Translations under genes and position numbers: made by a program | In this document: positions 53,673-62,742 of the stretch, in pieces | How positions within the stretch are numbered: position 1 is the first letter of the stretch | Layout: each line of letters begins with the position of its first letter | The notes under the pieces: model-generated | What the model was told of the DNA's origin: nothing | Seen by the model: only the letters and a program-made list of their open reading frames with translations | Database searches by the model: none | Assembly (NCBI RefSeq): GCF_003315595.1 | Contig: NZ_QNQU01000013.1 | Location: forward strand, 1-64,000 | Origin: Pedobacter miscanthi | Lineage (GTDB): Bacteria > Bacteroidota > Bacteroidia > Sphingobacteriales > Sphingobacteriaceae | Direction of reading: 5' to 3' | DNA length: 64,000 nt

Positions 53673-56186
53673 TTAAAAAGCGTTAATCTTTACCGAATCG
53701 AAGCTGGCCAATGCTTTATATGCCCTTAAACCTATGCTGCCCGATTGATACTGACCATCGGTTACCGAGAGCACAGGTTTTGCTGATCCATCGATAAAAA
53801 TATCAAATTTATCACCCCTGGCTACCACTTTTAAGCTATACATTTTGTTCATTTCAACAGGAAACTTTGCCGCGCTTAAAACCATCCATTTCTGATTACT
53901 TGCTTTACCTATCTGTACTGTTCCATCCACCTGGTTTAAGCCCACATAATAACCCTGGTAAGCATCAGGTCCGATTGCCGGATTGGAAACCCTGAACATT
54001 AAACCTGCATCGCCGGCGGTATTGATTTTTACATCGGCCTGATAGGTAAAATCTTTAAAATCGGTTCCATTAGCCACATATTTTGAGCCGTTGATGCCAA
54101 ACCCACCAGAACCAGCATTAGATGCCGAATTAACCTCTCCGTCTTTCCAGAACCAGCCACCACCGTAAAAAACCCAGTCGGCAGCCATTCCTTTATCAAA
54201 ATTTTCGACAAGGCTTTTATTTACCTTTTTAGGCTGACCAATTACGGGAAAACAGCTTAAACGGATATTTTCTGATCCGTAAGGCACCAAAGTGATTTCC
54301 TCTTCCTTTTCATTAGAGGCAACCGGACTGAAAGGCACATCAAAAGCGGCTATTTTATTATATCCTAAACCCCATGACGGAATTTTTTTACCCTGAACTT
54401 TTAATTTCACGGGAGATTGTACAGCAATAAAGGGATTTTCGGTCATAGCCGATTTAACCACCTTAATCACGCTGTTTAAATTTCCTTTGCCTAACGAGAG
54501 GCCATAATTCCATGCTGATGCAGGGCGGATTTCATAATCGGTAAAACCTGCAACGGAATGTGTTTTGGTGATTTTATTTTCAGCTTTTATTTCCAATGCA
54601 TAAACGATTGGCCCGCGGGATACACTTACCGAGTTGTTCACCTGTGTTTGGGTAGCTACCTCCATCGGAAAGTTAAGTTCCAGCTGATCGTCGTTTTTCC
54701 ATTCGCGGTTAATACTGAACATTTCCCCGGCTTTTACGTCAGTTAAAACCTTTCCATTTAATTTTATGCCAGGTTTAACGCTCCATGTCGGTATTCTTAA
54801 TATCAACGGAAATGTTGCTGGAGCAGCAAGACCAACCTTTAACTTAATCTGTTCTTCGAAAGGATAATTGGTTTCTTCGGTAATCTTAACTTTTTTGTTT
54901 CCGGCCACCAATGTTTCTATTTCCATCGGTCCGTAGGTAATTACAGCCAGGCCCTGATCTGGTGTGGCCACCACGCTGCTTTTTACAAAATAAGGCCAGC
55001 CCATGTGCATGTTATAGCGGCAACAACCATAACCTGAATACGGACTCGAAACAATACCTGAACCATAATCCTGGTTAAAACCATGTTCGCCATGTACACT
55101 TTGCACCTGGTTTGGTAAGGTATAATACGAATGGTTTTTAAAATCCCTGCTGAATTGGGCCGGCAGTGCATTAAAGGCCACTTTTTCGAGCTGATCGCCA
55201 ATTTCTGCCTGATGGATTACTTTGGCGGCTGTTTCTAAACTCTGCATCCACTCTACCACGGTACAGGTTTCGACACCTTCTATACTGCTGGTGCCCGCCA
55301 AAAACTCCGTTCCCGAACCTAAACCTTCCGGCTGACCGTGATCATGCATAATGTGCTGTATGCCTTTTAATAATGCATCACGATTGGCAGGTAAATCGTT
55401 CAGTTGCGCATAAACCACAGGAAATTTTAGGGCCTGTGCCACATTAACCATGTGTTTTGGCTGAAAATCGTCGCCATAAAAATAAAAACCGTTATTGGTA
55501 TAAATATCGATCCAGGGATAAGCCTGTTGTTTTAACTTTTCTACCAGTTTTAACAGGTCCTGATCGCCGGTTTTATTATAAAGCCAGATAGCGATTTCCA
55601 TATTATCGCCAGCCCTTGATTTACCCCATTCTTTTAAAGGGTCGGCATCGAGGTTGGCCAGTTCGTACTTAAAATATTTAGAGAGAAACGGGATAACCCT
55701 CTTATCATTAGTAGCTTCGTAATAACTTTGCAGTGCATACATCATAGGCATGCGCGGCCACCAGTCTTTCATTTTTGGCGGACCGAACAAACCATTAGGC
55801 TGCTGGTTGTTTAAGGTCCAATCGATATATTTCTGTGCTTTGGCTTTAAGCCCCGCATCATCTAAAGTATAAGCCAGTGCCACTAAACCTTTAACATAAT
55901 AAGGTACGCGCTCCCATCCATTTCCATCACCGCCAAGCCAATCGGTATTTTTACCAAGGTTATCTTTTTCAGGGTACAGTTCTTCAGCCATACCTGTTGC
56001 GCCATCGCGCTGTTGCTCGAGTTGTTTTAATAACCAGCCTTTAGCTTTAATGCTGCCTATTGGCAATTGCACATAAACCTGTTGTTTTAGTGGTGCTTTA
56101 TTAAATTCGGTTAAATTCTGAGCCTGTAAATTTTGAATGGATAAGCTTGAAATCAGGAAATAAAAGGGTATTGCTATTCTCTTCAT
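53673..56186 (-). CDS. GH127 beta-L-arabinofuranosidase-type enzyme with C-terminal LamG-like domain
   Basis: An 837-residue exported protein (signal peptide ending NLQAQ). Residues about 30-640 match glycoside hydrolase family 127 (DUF1680). The Zn-thiolate catalytic site of that family, Glu-x-Cys and Cys-Cys, is present as VETCTVVEWM near residue 310 and YGCCRYNMHM near 388, so catalytic residues look intact. The last 185 residues (LVENFDKGMAADWVF to the end) form a beta-sandwich of the DUF1080/laminin-G type (AGLMFRVSN, DAYQGYYVGL), probably glycan-binding. It should remove L-arabinofuranose or related sugars outside the cytoplasm. The next gene upstream encodes a carbohydrate esterase, but 342 bp and a terminator lie between. 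Confidence 0.88.
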   Translation of the reverse strand: MKRIAIPFYFLISSLSIQNLQAQNLTEFNKAPLKQQVYVQLPIGSIKAKGWLLKQLEQQRDGATGMAEELYPEKDNLGKNTDWLGGDGNGWERVPYYVKGLVALAYTLDDAGLKAKAQKYIDWTLNNQQPNGLFGPPKMKDWWPRMPMMYALQSYYEATNDKRVIPFLSKYFKYELANLDADPLKEWGKSRAGDNMEIAIWLYNKTGDQDLLKLVEKLKQQAYPWIDIYTNNGFYFYGDDFQPKHMVNVAQALKFPVVYAQLNDLPANRDALLKGIQHIMHDHGQPEGLGSGTEFLAGTSSIEGVETCTVVEWMQSLETAAKVIHQAEIGDQLEKVAFNALPAQFSRDFKNHSYYTLPNQVQSVHGEHGFNQDYGSGIVSSPYSGYGCCRYNMHMGWPYFVKSSVVATPDQGLAVITYGPMEIETLVAGNKKVKITEETNYPFEEQIKLKVGLAAPATFPLILRIPTWSVKPGIKLNGKVLTDVKAGEMFSINREWKNDDQLELNFPMEVATQTQVNNSVSVSRGPIVYALEIKAENKITKTHSVAGFTDYEIRPASAWNYGLSLGKGNLNSVIKVVKSAMTENPFIAVQSPVKLKVQGKKIPSWGLGYNKIAAFDVPFSPVASNEKEEEITLVPYGSENIRLSCFPVIGQPKKVNKSLVENFDKGMAADWVFYGGGWFWKDGEVNSASNAGSGGFGINGSKYVANGTDFKDFTYQADVKINTAGDAGLMFRVSNPAIGPDAYQGYYVGLNQVDGTVQIGKASNQKWMVLSAAKFPVEMNKMYSLKVVARGDKFDIFIDGSAKPVLSVTDGQYQSGSIGLRAYKALASFDSVKINAF

Positions 56187-56360
56187 AAAGGGATTATTGG
56201 TTAGATAATTATTTTATAAAACTAGCAAATATGAGTGAATAATAAAACGTTTTACTAAATACGATAAAAAGTAATTAAAAACATAACTATCAACACATTA
56301 CAGATAATAAATTGATACCCCTCCTTTTGTAGTATTTTAATTAGCCTTTAGATTAAAGCG

Positions 56361-56451
56361 GTCGTCACCCTGTCCCGATTTTTACATCGGGATCAGGGTC
56401 TTTCATGTCAAAAAGATCCTGATCATGGAAATTCGGAGCAAGGGTGACGAC
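56361..56451. repeat. Nested palindromic element, 91 bp
   Basis: GTCGTCACCCT (56361-56371) and AGGGTGACGAC (56441-56451) close the element. Inside are a hairpin CCCGAT..ATCGGG and a second, GATCAGGGTCTTT with AAAAAGATCCTGATC (about 56391-56424). Three stems share one closing stem. It lies in the 342-bp gap between the GH127 gene and the esterase gene; nothing else is visible there apart from the terminator at 56469. Confidence 0.85.
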
Positions 56452-56468
56452 TAAACATATTAAACACA

Positions 56469-56506
56469 AAAACCCAACAATTTAACTATTGTAAACTGTT
56501 GGGTTA
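56469..56506 (-). terminator. Terminator of the esterase gene
   Basis: On the minus strand AACCCAACAGTTTACAATAG pairs with the complementary arm ending TTGTTGGGTT, followed by TTTTGTG; 23 bp past the stop at 56529. Confidence 0.85.
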
Positions 56507-56528
56507 TCGATAAAGTTATGTATAGAAA

Positions 56529-58517
56529 TTACTTTTTACCAAAAGTGATACCCTGCCAGGTATCTGTCCTGAATGGCGAAGCCGGAAGGCCATCATTTGC
56601 GGTTAAGTTGGCTACCGGGTTATTTCCCCAGGCATAACGCACTGCAACCGGATTGGCTACCTTATCGCTGCTTACCACCACCTGATTCCCTTGAATAATT
56701 GCTTTTGCCCAATAAAATTTCTTATCTGCCCCGGCAATGGCAAATCCGGTGAGTTCGGTGCCGTTCGAAATTTTTAATCCGTTTGCGGTATTGCCAAAAG
56801 TTAAACGGATCTGTTTTCCTTCTACTTTACTGGACTGGTAAACCGGACCTGAATAGTTATTTTTTTGACCATAAGTTTTAGCCAGTGCAATTAAGGCCAG
56901 TCTTCTGCCTACTTCCTGCTTGTTTTTTGGGTGAATATCTTTTGCATCGCCAATATCAATAATGGTTGCCATACCGGTATTGGGTAAAGCAAGTGTTTTT
57001 TGCTGTGCTTCCCTTAGTTCTGCCCAGGCCGATTCAACCGGGTTATTATCTGTCTGCATAAAATTGGCCAGTTGCACAAAATAAAAAGGGAAATCGCCCT
57101 GCCCCCATTTCTGCCTCCAATCTTTAATCATTACCGGGAATAACTCCCTGTACTGATAAGCCCTGTCGGCATTACTTTCTCCCTGATACCATATCGCACC
57201 TTTAATCGAAAATTGAATAAAAGGATTAAGCATGGCATTATACAAAACTGTTGGCCTGTTCGGGCCACTTTCGTCGGCAGGTTTTGGCCCCGTCTTGCTG
57301 AAATCTAAACCTACTTTATATTTCCAGTCGCCCACTAATGATATTTTCTCACCAGCATTATTTGCTAAGTTTAAATCTTTGGCTTCGCCATAAATACCAC
57401 CGCCGCCACCGCTATCGAATACACGCACTGTTATCATATTTTCGCCTGCTTTAAGCAAGTTTGCAGGTACAGCATAAGATCTTCCGGCATTATAACCTAC
57501 CGTTTCGCCAACTTTTACACCATTTACATAAGTGATATCGTTATCATCTATGGTACCAAGATTGAGTTTCACGTCGTTTATTTTCCAATTTTCGGGAAGG
57601 GTAACTTTTTTGCTAAACCAAACAATACCATCGAAATTTTTAAGTGCTGCCTCTTCCCATAAGGTCGGCAAGGTCATGTTTTTCCAATCTGCAGTTTCTG
57701 CTTTTGTCCATTTTGCTTCTCCAGCCTGATAACCCGAATCCTTTTCACTGGTCATTTTAACCCAGTTCTGCATTTTTTCCTCGTAAGAAATCGTTGAGGA
57801 AGCATCTTTTGCAGCCTTTTGGATTTTATCAACGGCAGCAGAGAAATCGGCCATTTTTTTAAGCGATTCGGCGCTTGTCCAGGCTTCGGCAATGGTTCCG
57901 CCCCATGAGGTATGAATTAAACCAATAGGAATTTTCGTTTTTTCGTAAACCTCGCGGGCAAAGAAATAAGCTGTTGAAGAAAATTCGGCGATATATTTCG
58001 GGCTGCATTCCTGCCAGCCATCATTGGTTACTTTTGCATCATTTAAAGGCACGTTACTGGTAACATGTTCTGCCTGTAATAAACGGATGTCTGGAAATTT
58101 GGCATTGGCGATTTCTTTTTCATAATTAAGGATTTTTCCCCAGCCTGCGAGCGGCATTTCCATATTAGACTGGCCTGAGCAAATCCACACCTCGCCGATG
58201 AGCACATTGTTGAGTACTAATAATTCGCCGTCTGAAAGTGAAATGGTATATGGTCCGCCATAAGCTGGTGTGCCAATTTTGATCTTCCAGTTACCGTTCG
58301 CATCTGCAATGGCACCATAATTAATTTTATTCCACGAAACATTTATTTTAACTGCCTTACCGGCTGTAGCCTTGCCCCAAATGGCAACATTTGTTTTTTG
58401 CTGTAACACCATGTTGTTACTAAAAACCGATGGCAAAATAATTTTAGCTTGTAAAAACTGGGATATAAATAATAGTGATATGATTATAAATAAAGATTTT
58501 AACTTTAATGTGCTCAT
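56529..58517 (-). CDS. Sialate O-acetylesterase-type SGNH hydrolase
   Basis: A 662-residue exported protein; signal peptide ending LQAK. It matches the SIAE-like family, which removes O-acetyl groups from sialic acid or other glycans. The nucleophile Ser is in WICSGQSNMEMP near residue 118; WYQGESNADRAYQYR near 446 is the second family block; the Asp-x-x-His pair is DAKDIHPKNKQ near 528. The N-terminal part (PSVFSNNMVLQQ) and a jelly-roll-like insertion (about 270-380, WFSKKVTLPENWK) are typical. Together with GH127 and the galactose operon it points to glycan use. Substrate not proved. Confidence 0.9.
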   Translation of the reverse strand: MSTLKLKSLFIIISLLFISQFLQAKIILPSVFSNNMVLQQKTNVAIWGKATAGKAVKINVSWNKINYGAIADANGNWKIKIGTPAYGGPYTISLSDGELLVLNNVLIGEVWICSGQSNMEMPLAGWGKILNYEKEIANAKFPDIRLLQAEHVTSNVPLNDAKVTNDGWQECSPKYIAEFSSTAYFFAREVYEKTKIPIGLIHTSWGGTIAEAWTSAESLKKMADFSAAVDKIQKAAKDASSTISYEEKMQNWVKMTSEKDSGYQAGEAKWTKAETADWKNMTLPTLWEEAALKNFDGIVWFSKKVTLPENWKINDVKLNLGTIDDNDITYVNGVKVGETVGYNAGRSYAVPANLLKAGENMITVRVFDSGGGGGIYGEAKDLNLANNAGEKISLVGDWKYKVGLDFSKTGPKPADESGPNRPTVLYNAMLNPFIQFSIKGAIWYQGESNADRAYQYRELFPVMIKDWRQKWGQGDFPFYFVQLANFMQTDNNPVESAWAELREAQQKTLALPNTGMATIIDIGDAKDIHPKNKQEVGRRLALIALAKTYGQKNNYSGPVYQSSKVEGKQIRLTFGNTANGLKISNGTELTGFAIAGADKKFYWAKAIIQGNQVVVSSDKVANPVAVRYAWGNNPVANLTANDGLPASPFRTDTWQGITFGKK

Positions 58518-58733
58518 GTTTTTATTTACTTTTTTTGATTAGAAACCAAATGTACATTTTCTAAGAGTGAATATCAATATAACGATAAGGGCTCCGGAAA
58601 TTTAAGATAAAAATGCGGCGAAAATTATTTTATTGTTTGGGTAAGAATATCATTTTGCTTATTTTGCAGATCTAAAAGAACAGCTCTGGTTTCAAAATGG
58701 ATTTTGCCAGACGTTCTCTCAAATACTAAATTA

Positions 58734-59048
58734 ATGGTTAAGATTTTTATAGGCGGCCTTCCCGACAATATCCAAGAGATGGATTTGGCAATACTGGTTA
58801 GTCTTCACGGCAGGGTAGAAACAATTAAAATTGTACGCGATAGGTCTACGGGCAAGTGCAAAGGCTATGCTTTTTTGGAAATATATAGCCTTCCGGATGC
58901 AAAAAACATCGTATCTACTTTAAATAATGAAACATTTAAAGGCAATGTGATAACCGTTAAGATATCGGAAGAGGAAAGTGGTGCAAAACCAGCGAAACCT
59001 AAAACCAACCAGCCTTTTAAAAGTAAAAGACCAAGGTTACAGCGATAA
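58734..59048 (+). CDS. RRM-type RNA-binding protein
   Basis: A 104-residue protein with a single RNA recognition motif. RNP2 is IFIGGL (residues 4-9) and RNP1 is KGYAFLEI (about 43-50). The last 25 residues are Lys/Pro/Arg-rich (AKPAKPKTNQPFKSKRPRL) and should be disordered and nucleic-acid-binding. I chose the ATG at 58734; an in-frame TTG 30 bp upstream is weaker. Bacterial RRM proteins of this size occur widely in Bacteroidota and Cyanobacteria and are often cold-related. It precedes the antiporter gene by 89 bp. Confidence 0.9.
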   Translation: MVKIFIGGLPDNIQEMDLAILVSLHGRVETIKIVRDRSTGKCKGYAFLEIYSLPDAKNIVSTLNNETFKGNVITVKISEEESGAKPAKPKTNQPFKSKRPRLQR

Positions 59049-59137
59049 TTTCTAACGCTCCGTCGGCCCCAATGCTCATACTGATCCGATAAGGTAACGG
59101 ATTTTTATTGTTTTTAAAGGGGTCAATACAATCAGCT

Positions 59138-60391
59138 ATGGAAAATTATGCCATTGTAATATTTATTTTAGCGGTAATGATCGGTTTGTCGTCCATTGCC
59201 GACCATATTAAGATCCCCTATCCTATTTTATTGATTATTGCAGGCATAGCGGTTGGTTTTATTCCATCTTTGCCTCCCATCGATATTAATCCGGAGATTA
59301 TTTTCCTGATTTTTTTACCACCGTTACTTTACGATGCTGCCTTTAATATTTCGTTTAAGCAGTTTAAAACCAATATTAATACCATATTAACGCTGGCGAT
59401 ATCGCTTGTTTTTATTACGGCCATTGGTATTGCTGTAGTAGCACATTACATGATCCCCGGTATGGGCTGGCCGGTATCTTTTGTCCTTGGTGCCATACTT
59501 TCGGCTACCGATGCGGTTGCAGCCATTAGCATCACCAAAGGTTTAGGATTATCGCATAAAACCAATACCATTCTGGAGGGCGAAAGTTTAGTTAACGATG
59601 CTTCGGCGCTGGTGGCCTACCGTTTTGCCGTAGCAGCCGTAACCGGAACCGCTTTTGTATTCTGGAAAGCATCATTGGAGTTTGCCGTTTTAATGGCCGG
59701 CGGATTTTTGATCGGTATGGTGATGTCTAGAATACTGGCTTTCATTCTTAAAAGAATACAGGATAACCCAATGGCTATCATCAGTTTTTTATTGCTGATG
59801 CCTTTTGTTACCTATCTAATTGCAGAACAGCTGCATGTTTCGGGTGTAATTGCAGTAGTGATGCTGGGATTGGGTATATCGAGGTTAAGCAGCATGGTGT
59901 TTCCTGAAAAGCTTAAAAACCAGTCGAAAAATATCTGGGATATCATTATTTTTTTATTGAACGGGTTGATTTTCATTTTAATCGGACTGCAGTTCCCTTA
60001 TGTGTATAAAAACATCAACAGTAACGATATTCTGCCATACATCGGTTATTCATTGGTGATCACCATTGTAGCCTTATTGCTTAGAATGGCACGTGTGTTT
60101 TTACAGCGGGCAAATCTGCAGAAAGCTTTTCAAAAAGGAAAACACCGGATTACCGAAGATGCTCTGTTGGATTTCAAAAACAGTTTGATCATCAGCTGGT
60201 CGGGTATGCGAGGTATTGTATCACTGGCCATTGCGATCGGATTACCAGCAACATTAGCAGATGGAAGTGCTTTTCCTCAGCGCAATGCAATTATTTTTAT
60301 CTCTGTTGTAGTAGTGCTTTTTACACTTATCGGGCAAGGACTTACACTACCCTGGCTGGTAAAGAAACTGGCAACGGAAAGTGAGATGTAG
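59138..60391 (+). CDS. Cation/proton antiporter, CPA1 (NhaP-like) family
   Basis: A 417-residue inner-membrane protein with about 12 hydrophobic helices. The ion-binding region of CPA1 is visible as GAILSATDAVAAISI near residue 120 and GESLVNDASALVAYRFA near 148, both with the conserved Asp. LSWSGMRGIVSLAIAIGLP-like sequence near 350-370 (SWSGMRGIVSLA) is the C-terminal family hallmark. It exchanges Na+ or K+ for H+ in pH and salt homeostasis. ATG 59138 follows an AAAGGGG ribosome-site-like run; the in-frame TTG at 59108 is less likely. Confidence 0.93.
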   Translation: MENYAIVIFILAVMIGLSSIADHIKIPYPILLIIAGIAVGFIPSLPPIDINPEIIFLIFLPPLLYDAAFNISFKQFKTNINTILTLAISLVFITAIGIAVVAHYMIPGMGWPVSFVLGAILSATDAVAAISITKGLGLSHKTNTILEGESLVNDASALVAYRFAVAAVTGTAFVFWKASLEFAVLMAGGFLIGMVMSRILAFILKRIQDNPMAIISFLLLMPFVTYLIAEQLHVSGVIAVVMLGLGISRLSSMVFPEKLKNQSKNIWDIIIFLLNGLIFILIGLQFPYVYKNINSNDILPYIGYSLVITIVALLLRMARVFLQRANLQKAFQKGKHRITEDALLDFKNSLIISWSGMRGIVSLAIAIGLPATLADGSAFPQRNAIIFISVVVVLFTLIGQGLTLPWLVKKLATESEM

Positions 60392-60424
60392 GTTTGTGTT
60401 TAACATGGGGAGTTTTTTTTGGTT

Positions 60425-60470
60425 CTTCCACTTTCCATCATCCATCTTACATTTTTTCATTTTACATCGT
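60425..60470. repeat. ATGNNNN-type degenerate heptads after the antiporter gene
   Basis: On the minus strand ATGTAAA, ATGAAAA, ATGTAAG, ATGGATG, ATGGAAA follow, mostly 7 bp apart with one 8-bp step. It resembles the other heptad blocks but lies in the opposite orientation to the upstream gene. Confidence 0.5.
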
Positions 60471-60518
60471 TTGACCATTAAGAAATTAAGAACATTAAGA
60501 TGGTTTTAGCATTTACTC

Positions 60519-61022
60519 TTAAAGCGATCGCCATTGGTCGTTACAAATTTATCATTGGATACTATAGAATATCCTAAACTTTGACAATCTTAAAGGCAAA
60601 ATGCTAATAGATTGTCAAAGTAAGGAGAATAACAAAATTGTAGAAAGTGTTTAAAGCGATCGTTATTGGTTATTGCAAATTGATCATTGGATACTAATAG
60701 AATAACCTAAACTTTAACAATCTTATAGGCAAAATGCCAATTGATTGTCAAAGTAAAGAGAATGAAAAGATTGTAGAGGGCGTTTAAAGCGATTGCTATT
60801 GGTCATTACAAATTGATCATTGGTTATTAATAGAATAACCTAAACTTCGAGAATCTTATAGGCAAAATGCTAATAGGTTGTCAAAGTAAAGAGAATGAAA
60901 AAATTGTAGAGGGCGTTTAAAGCGATTGCTATTGGTCATTACAAATTGATCATTGGATACTAATAGAATATCCTAAACTTCGACAATCTTAAAGGCATAA
61001 TGCCATAAGATTGTCGAAGTAA
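60519..61022. repeat. Four tandem 132-133-bp repeats with conserved hairpins
   Basis: Units begin TTAAAGCGAT at 60519, 60651, 60784 and 60917; the last stops after its large hairpin near 61022. Each contains a small hairpin (GGATA..TATCC in units 1 and 4, GGTTATT..AATAACC in unit 3) and a 13-bp hairpin (ACTTTGACAATCT with its complement 18 nt later in unit 1). Unit 4 has C-G where unit 1 has T-A in the stem. No open frame crosses it. The rest of the 638-bp gap 60392-61029 holds only the heptads at 60425 and an AT-rich spacer. Confidence 0.92.
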
Positions 61023-61029
61023 GTGTGAT

Positions 61030-62706
61030 TTACCAATACACGCTGTAAAGCGCTACGAGTAATCCGATAATTAATAATGCACCAACTGCAAAACTGCTGC
61101 TGGTTTTAAACATTTTAGCATCAATGGCCAATCCTTTGGCTTCGGCCTTAACTTTATCGCTTGATAAGCTGATGATTACCATACCTAGGATACAGAATAG
61201 AAAAACAAAACCCATCCTATCTAAAAATGGTATTTCGTAAATTCCAGCTGCATTCTTAACTGAGAAGCCCGTGCCAGATAACCAGGAAAGATCGGTGTAA
61301 TTAGGCAAAAATTTGAGAAAAATAGATAAGGCGAAACCACCGATGGTAGCAAATAATGCCGCACCTGATGTTGTTCTTTTCCAGAAGAAACCCAGGATAA
61401 ACATGGCAAAAATACCCGGCGATACAAAACCCGTATATTCCTGAATGTACTGGAAACCTCCTTTTTTATCGATTCCTAAATGTGGGGCAATTAATACCCC
61501 TAAAATCATCGCCACAACAATCGAAATTTTACCTGTTGTTACCAGGTTTTTCTCTGTAGCATCAACATTTAGTACTTTTTTATAAATATCGAGTGTAAAA
61601 ATAGTGGCAATACTATTGGCTTTACCTGCCAGCGAAGCCACAACCGCAGCAGTTAATGCAGCAAAAGAAAGTCCTTTTAAACCCGCTGGAAGCAAGTTTA
61701 ATAAAACCGGATAAGCACGATCGGGATTTACCGAACCGCCTTGCATCATTTCCGACTGGAAAGCGCCATCTTTATACAAAACATACGCTGCGATACCTGG
61801 TAACACCACAATTATGGGCATTAATAATTTTAATAAGGCAGCGAAAAGGATACCGCCACGGGCTGTTTCCAAATTAGCACCTAAAGCACGCTGGGTGATA
61901 TACTGGTTGCAACCCCAATAATTTAAGTTTACAATCCACATACCACCAATTAACACACTTAAACCCGGCAAATCGATGTAGTTTTCGTTATCGGGCTTTA
62001 AAATCATGTGGAAATGCTCTGATGCTTTTGAAGTCATTAAGCTATAACCTTCAAAAATACCGGTTGTACCATAGTGGGTAGAAACTAAGTTTAAAGCCAG
62101 ATAAGTAGTGGCCAAACCGCCCAAAATGAGGAAAAATACCTGGATTACGTCGGTATAACCGATTACTTTCATTCCGCCAAGTGTAATTAAAATGGCAAAA
62201 CCAGCAATGGCATACATACAGAAACTCAGATCGAAGCCCGAAATACTGCTCACAGCCAAAGCACCTAAATAAAGAATTGACGTTAAGTTAACCACTACAT
62301 AAAGCAATAACCAGAACACCGCCATAATCATAGCCACCGTACCATTATAACGCTGGTGCAGGAATTGTGGCATCGTGGCAATTTTATTCTTGAGGTAAAC
62401 CGGAATAAAGAAAACCGCAACCACAATTAAGGTTGCTGCACCCATCCATTCGTAAGTTGCAATGGCCAAACCCATTTTAAAACCCGAACCGCTCATGCCG
62501 ATAAACTGCTCGGCAGAAATATTGGAAGCAATTAAGGATGCACCAATGGCCCACCAGGTTAATGAACCTTCGGCAAGAAAATAATCTTTAGAACCCGTAG
62601 ATTCTGATTTTTTCTTATTGTAAATGTAAAGGCCGTAAGCCGCTACAATAACGAAGTACACTGCAAATACAATGTAATCTTTCGTGTCTAATAAATTGTT
62701 TTTCAT
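61030..62706 (-). CDS. Sodium/sugar symporter (SSS family)
   Basis: A 558-residue inner-membrane symporter with about 14 hydrophobic helices, of the solute:sodium symporter family and most like sodium/galactose or glucose transporters. The first Na+-site helix has SLIASNISAEQFIGMSGSG near residues 56-74, and the SSS signature region GGMKVIGYTDVIQVFF is near 178. The gene lies 36 bp downstream of galactokinase and near galT, so galactose is the likely cargo. Its stop is about 8 bp from the 133-bp repeat array. Confidence 0.92.
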   Translation of the reverse strand: MKNNLLDTKDYIVFAVYFVIVAAYGLYIYNKKKSESTGSKDYFLAEGSLTWWAIGASLIASNISAEQFIGMSGSGFKMGLAIATYEWMGAATLIVVAVFFIPVYLKNKIATMPQFLHQRYNGTVAMIMAVFWLLLYVVVNLTSILYLGALAVSSISGFDLSFCMYAIAGFAILITLGGMKVIGYTDVIQVFFLILGGLATTYLALNLVSTHYGTTGIFEGYSLMTSKASEHFHMILKPDNENYIDLPGLSVLIGGMWIVNLNYWGCNQYITQRALGANLETARGGILFAALLKLLMPIIVVLPGIAAYVLYKDGAFQSEMMQGGSVNPDRAYPVLLNLLPAGLKGLSFAALTAAVVASLAGKANSIATIFTLDIYKKVLNVDATEKNLVTTGKISIVVAMILGVLIAPHLGIDKKGGFQYIQEYTGFVSPGIFAMFILGFFWKRTTSGAALFATIGGFALSIFLKFLPNYTDLSWLSGTGFSVKNAAGIYEIPFLDRMGFVFLFCILGMVIISLSSDKVKAEAKGLAIDAKMFKTSSSFAVGALLIIGLLVALYSVYW

Positions 62707-62742
62707 TGATTTATTTTGGTTAGTATACCAGAGGTAATTTTA

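Noticed and set aside
60519-61022. CRISPR-like array
   Set aside because: The repeats are 133 bp and directly abut one another with no unique spacers, and no cas genes are present.
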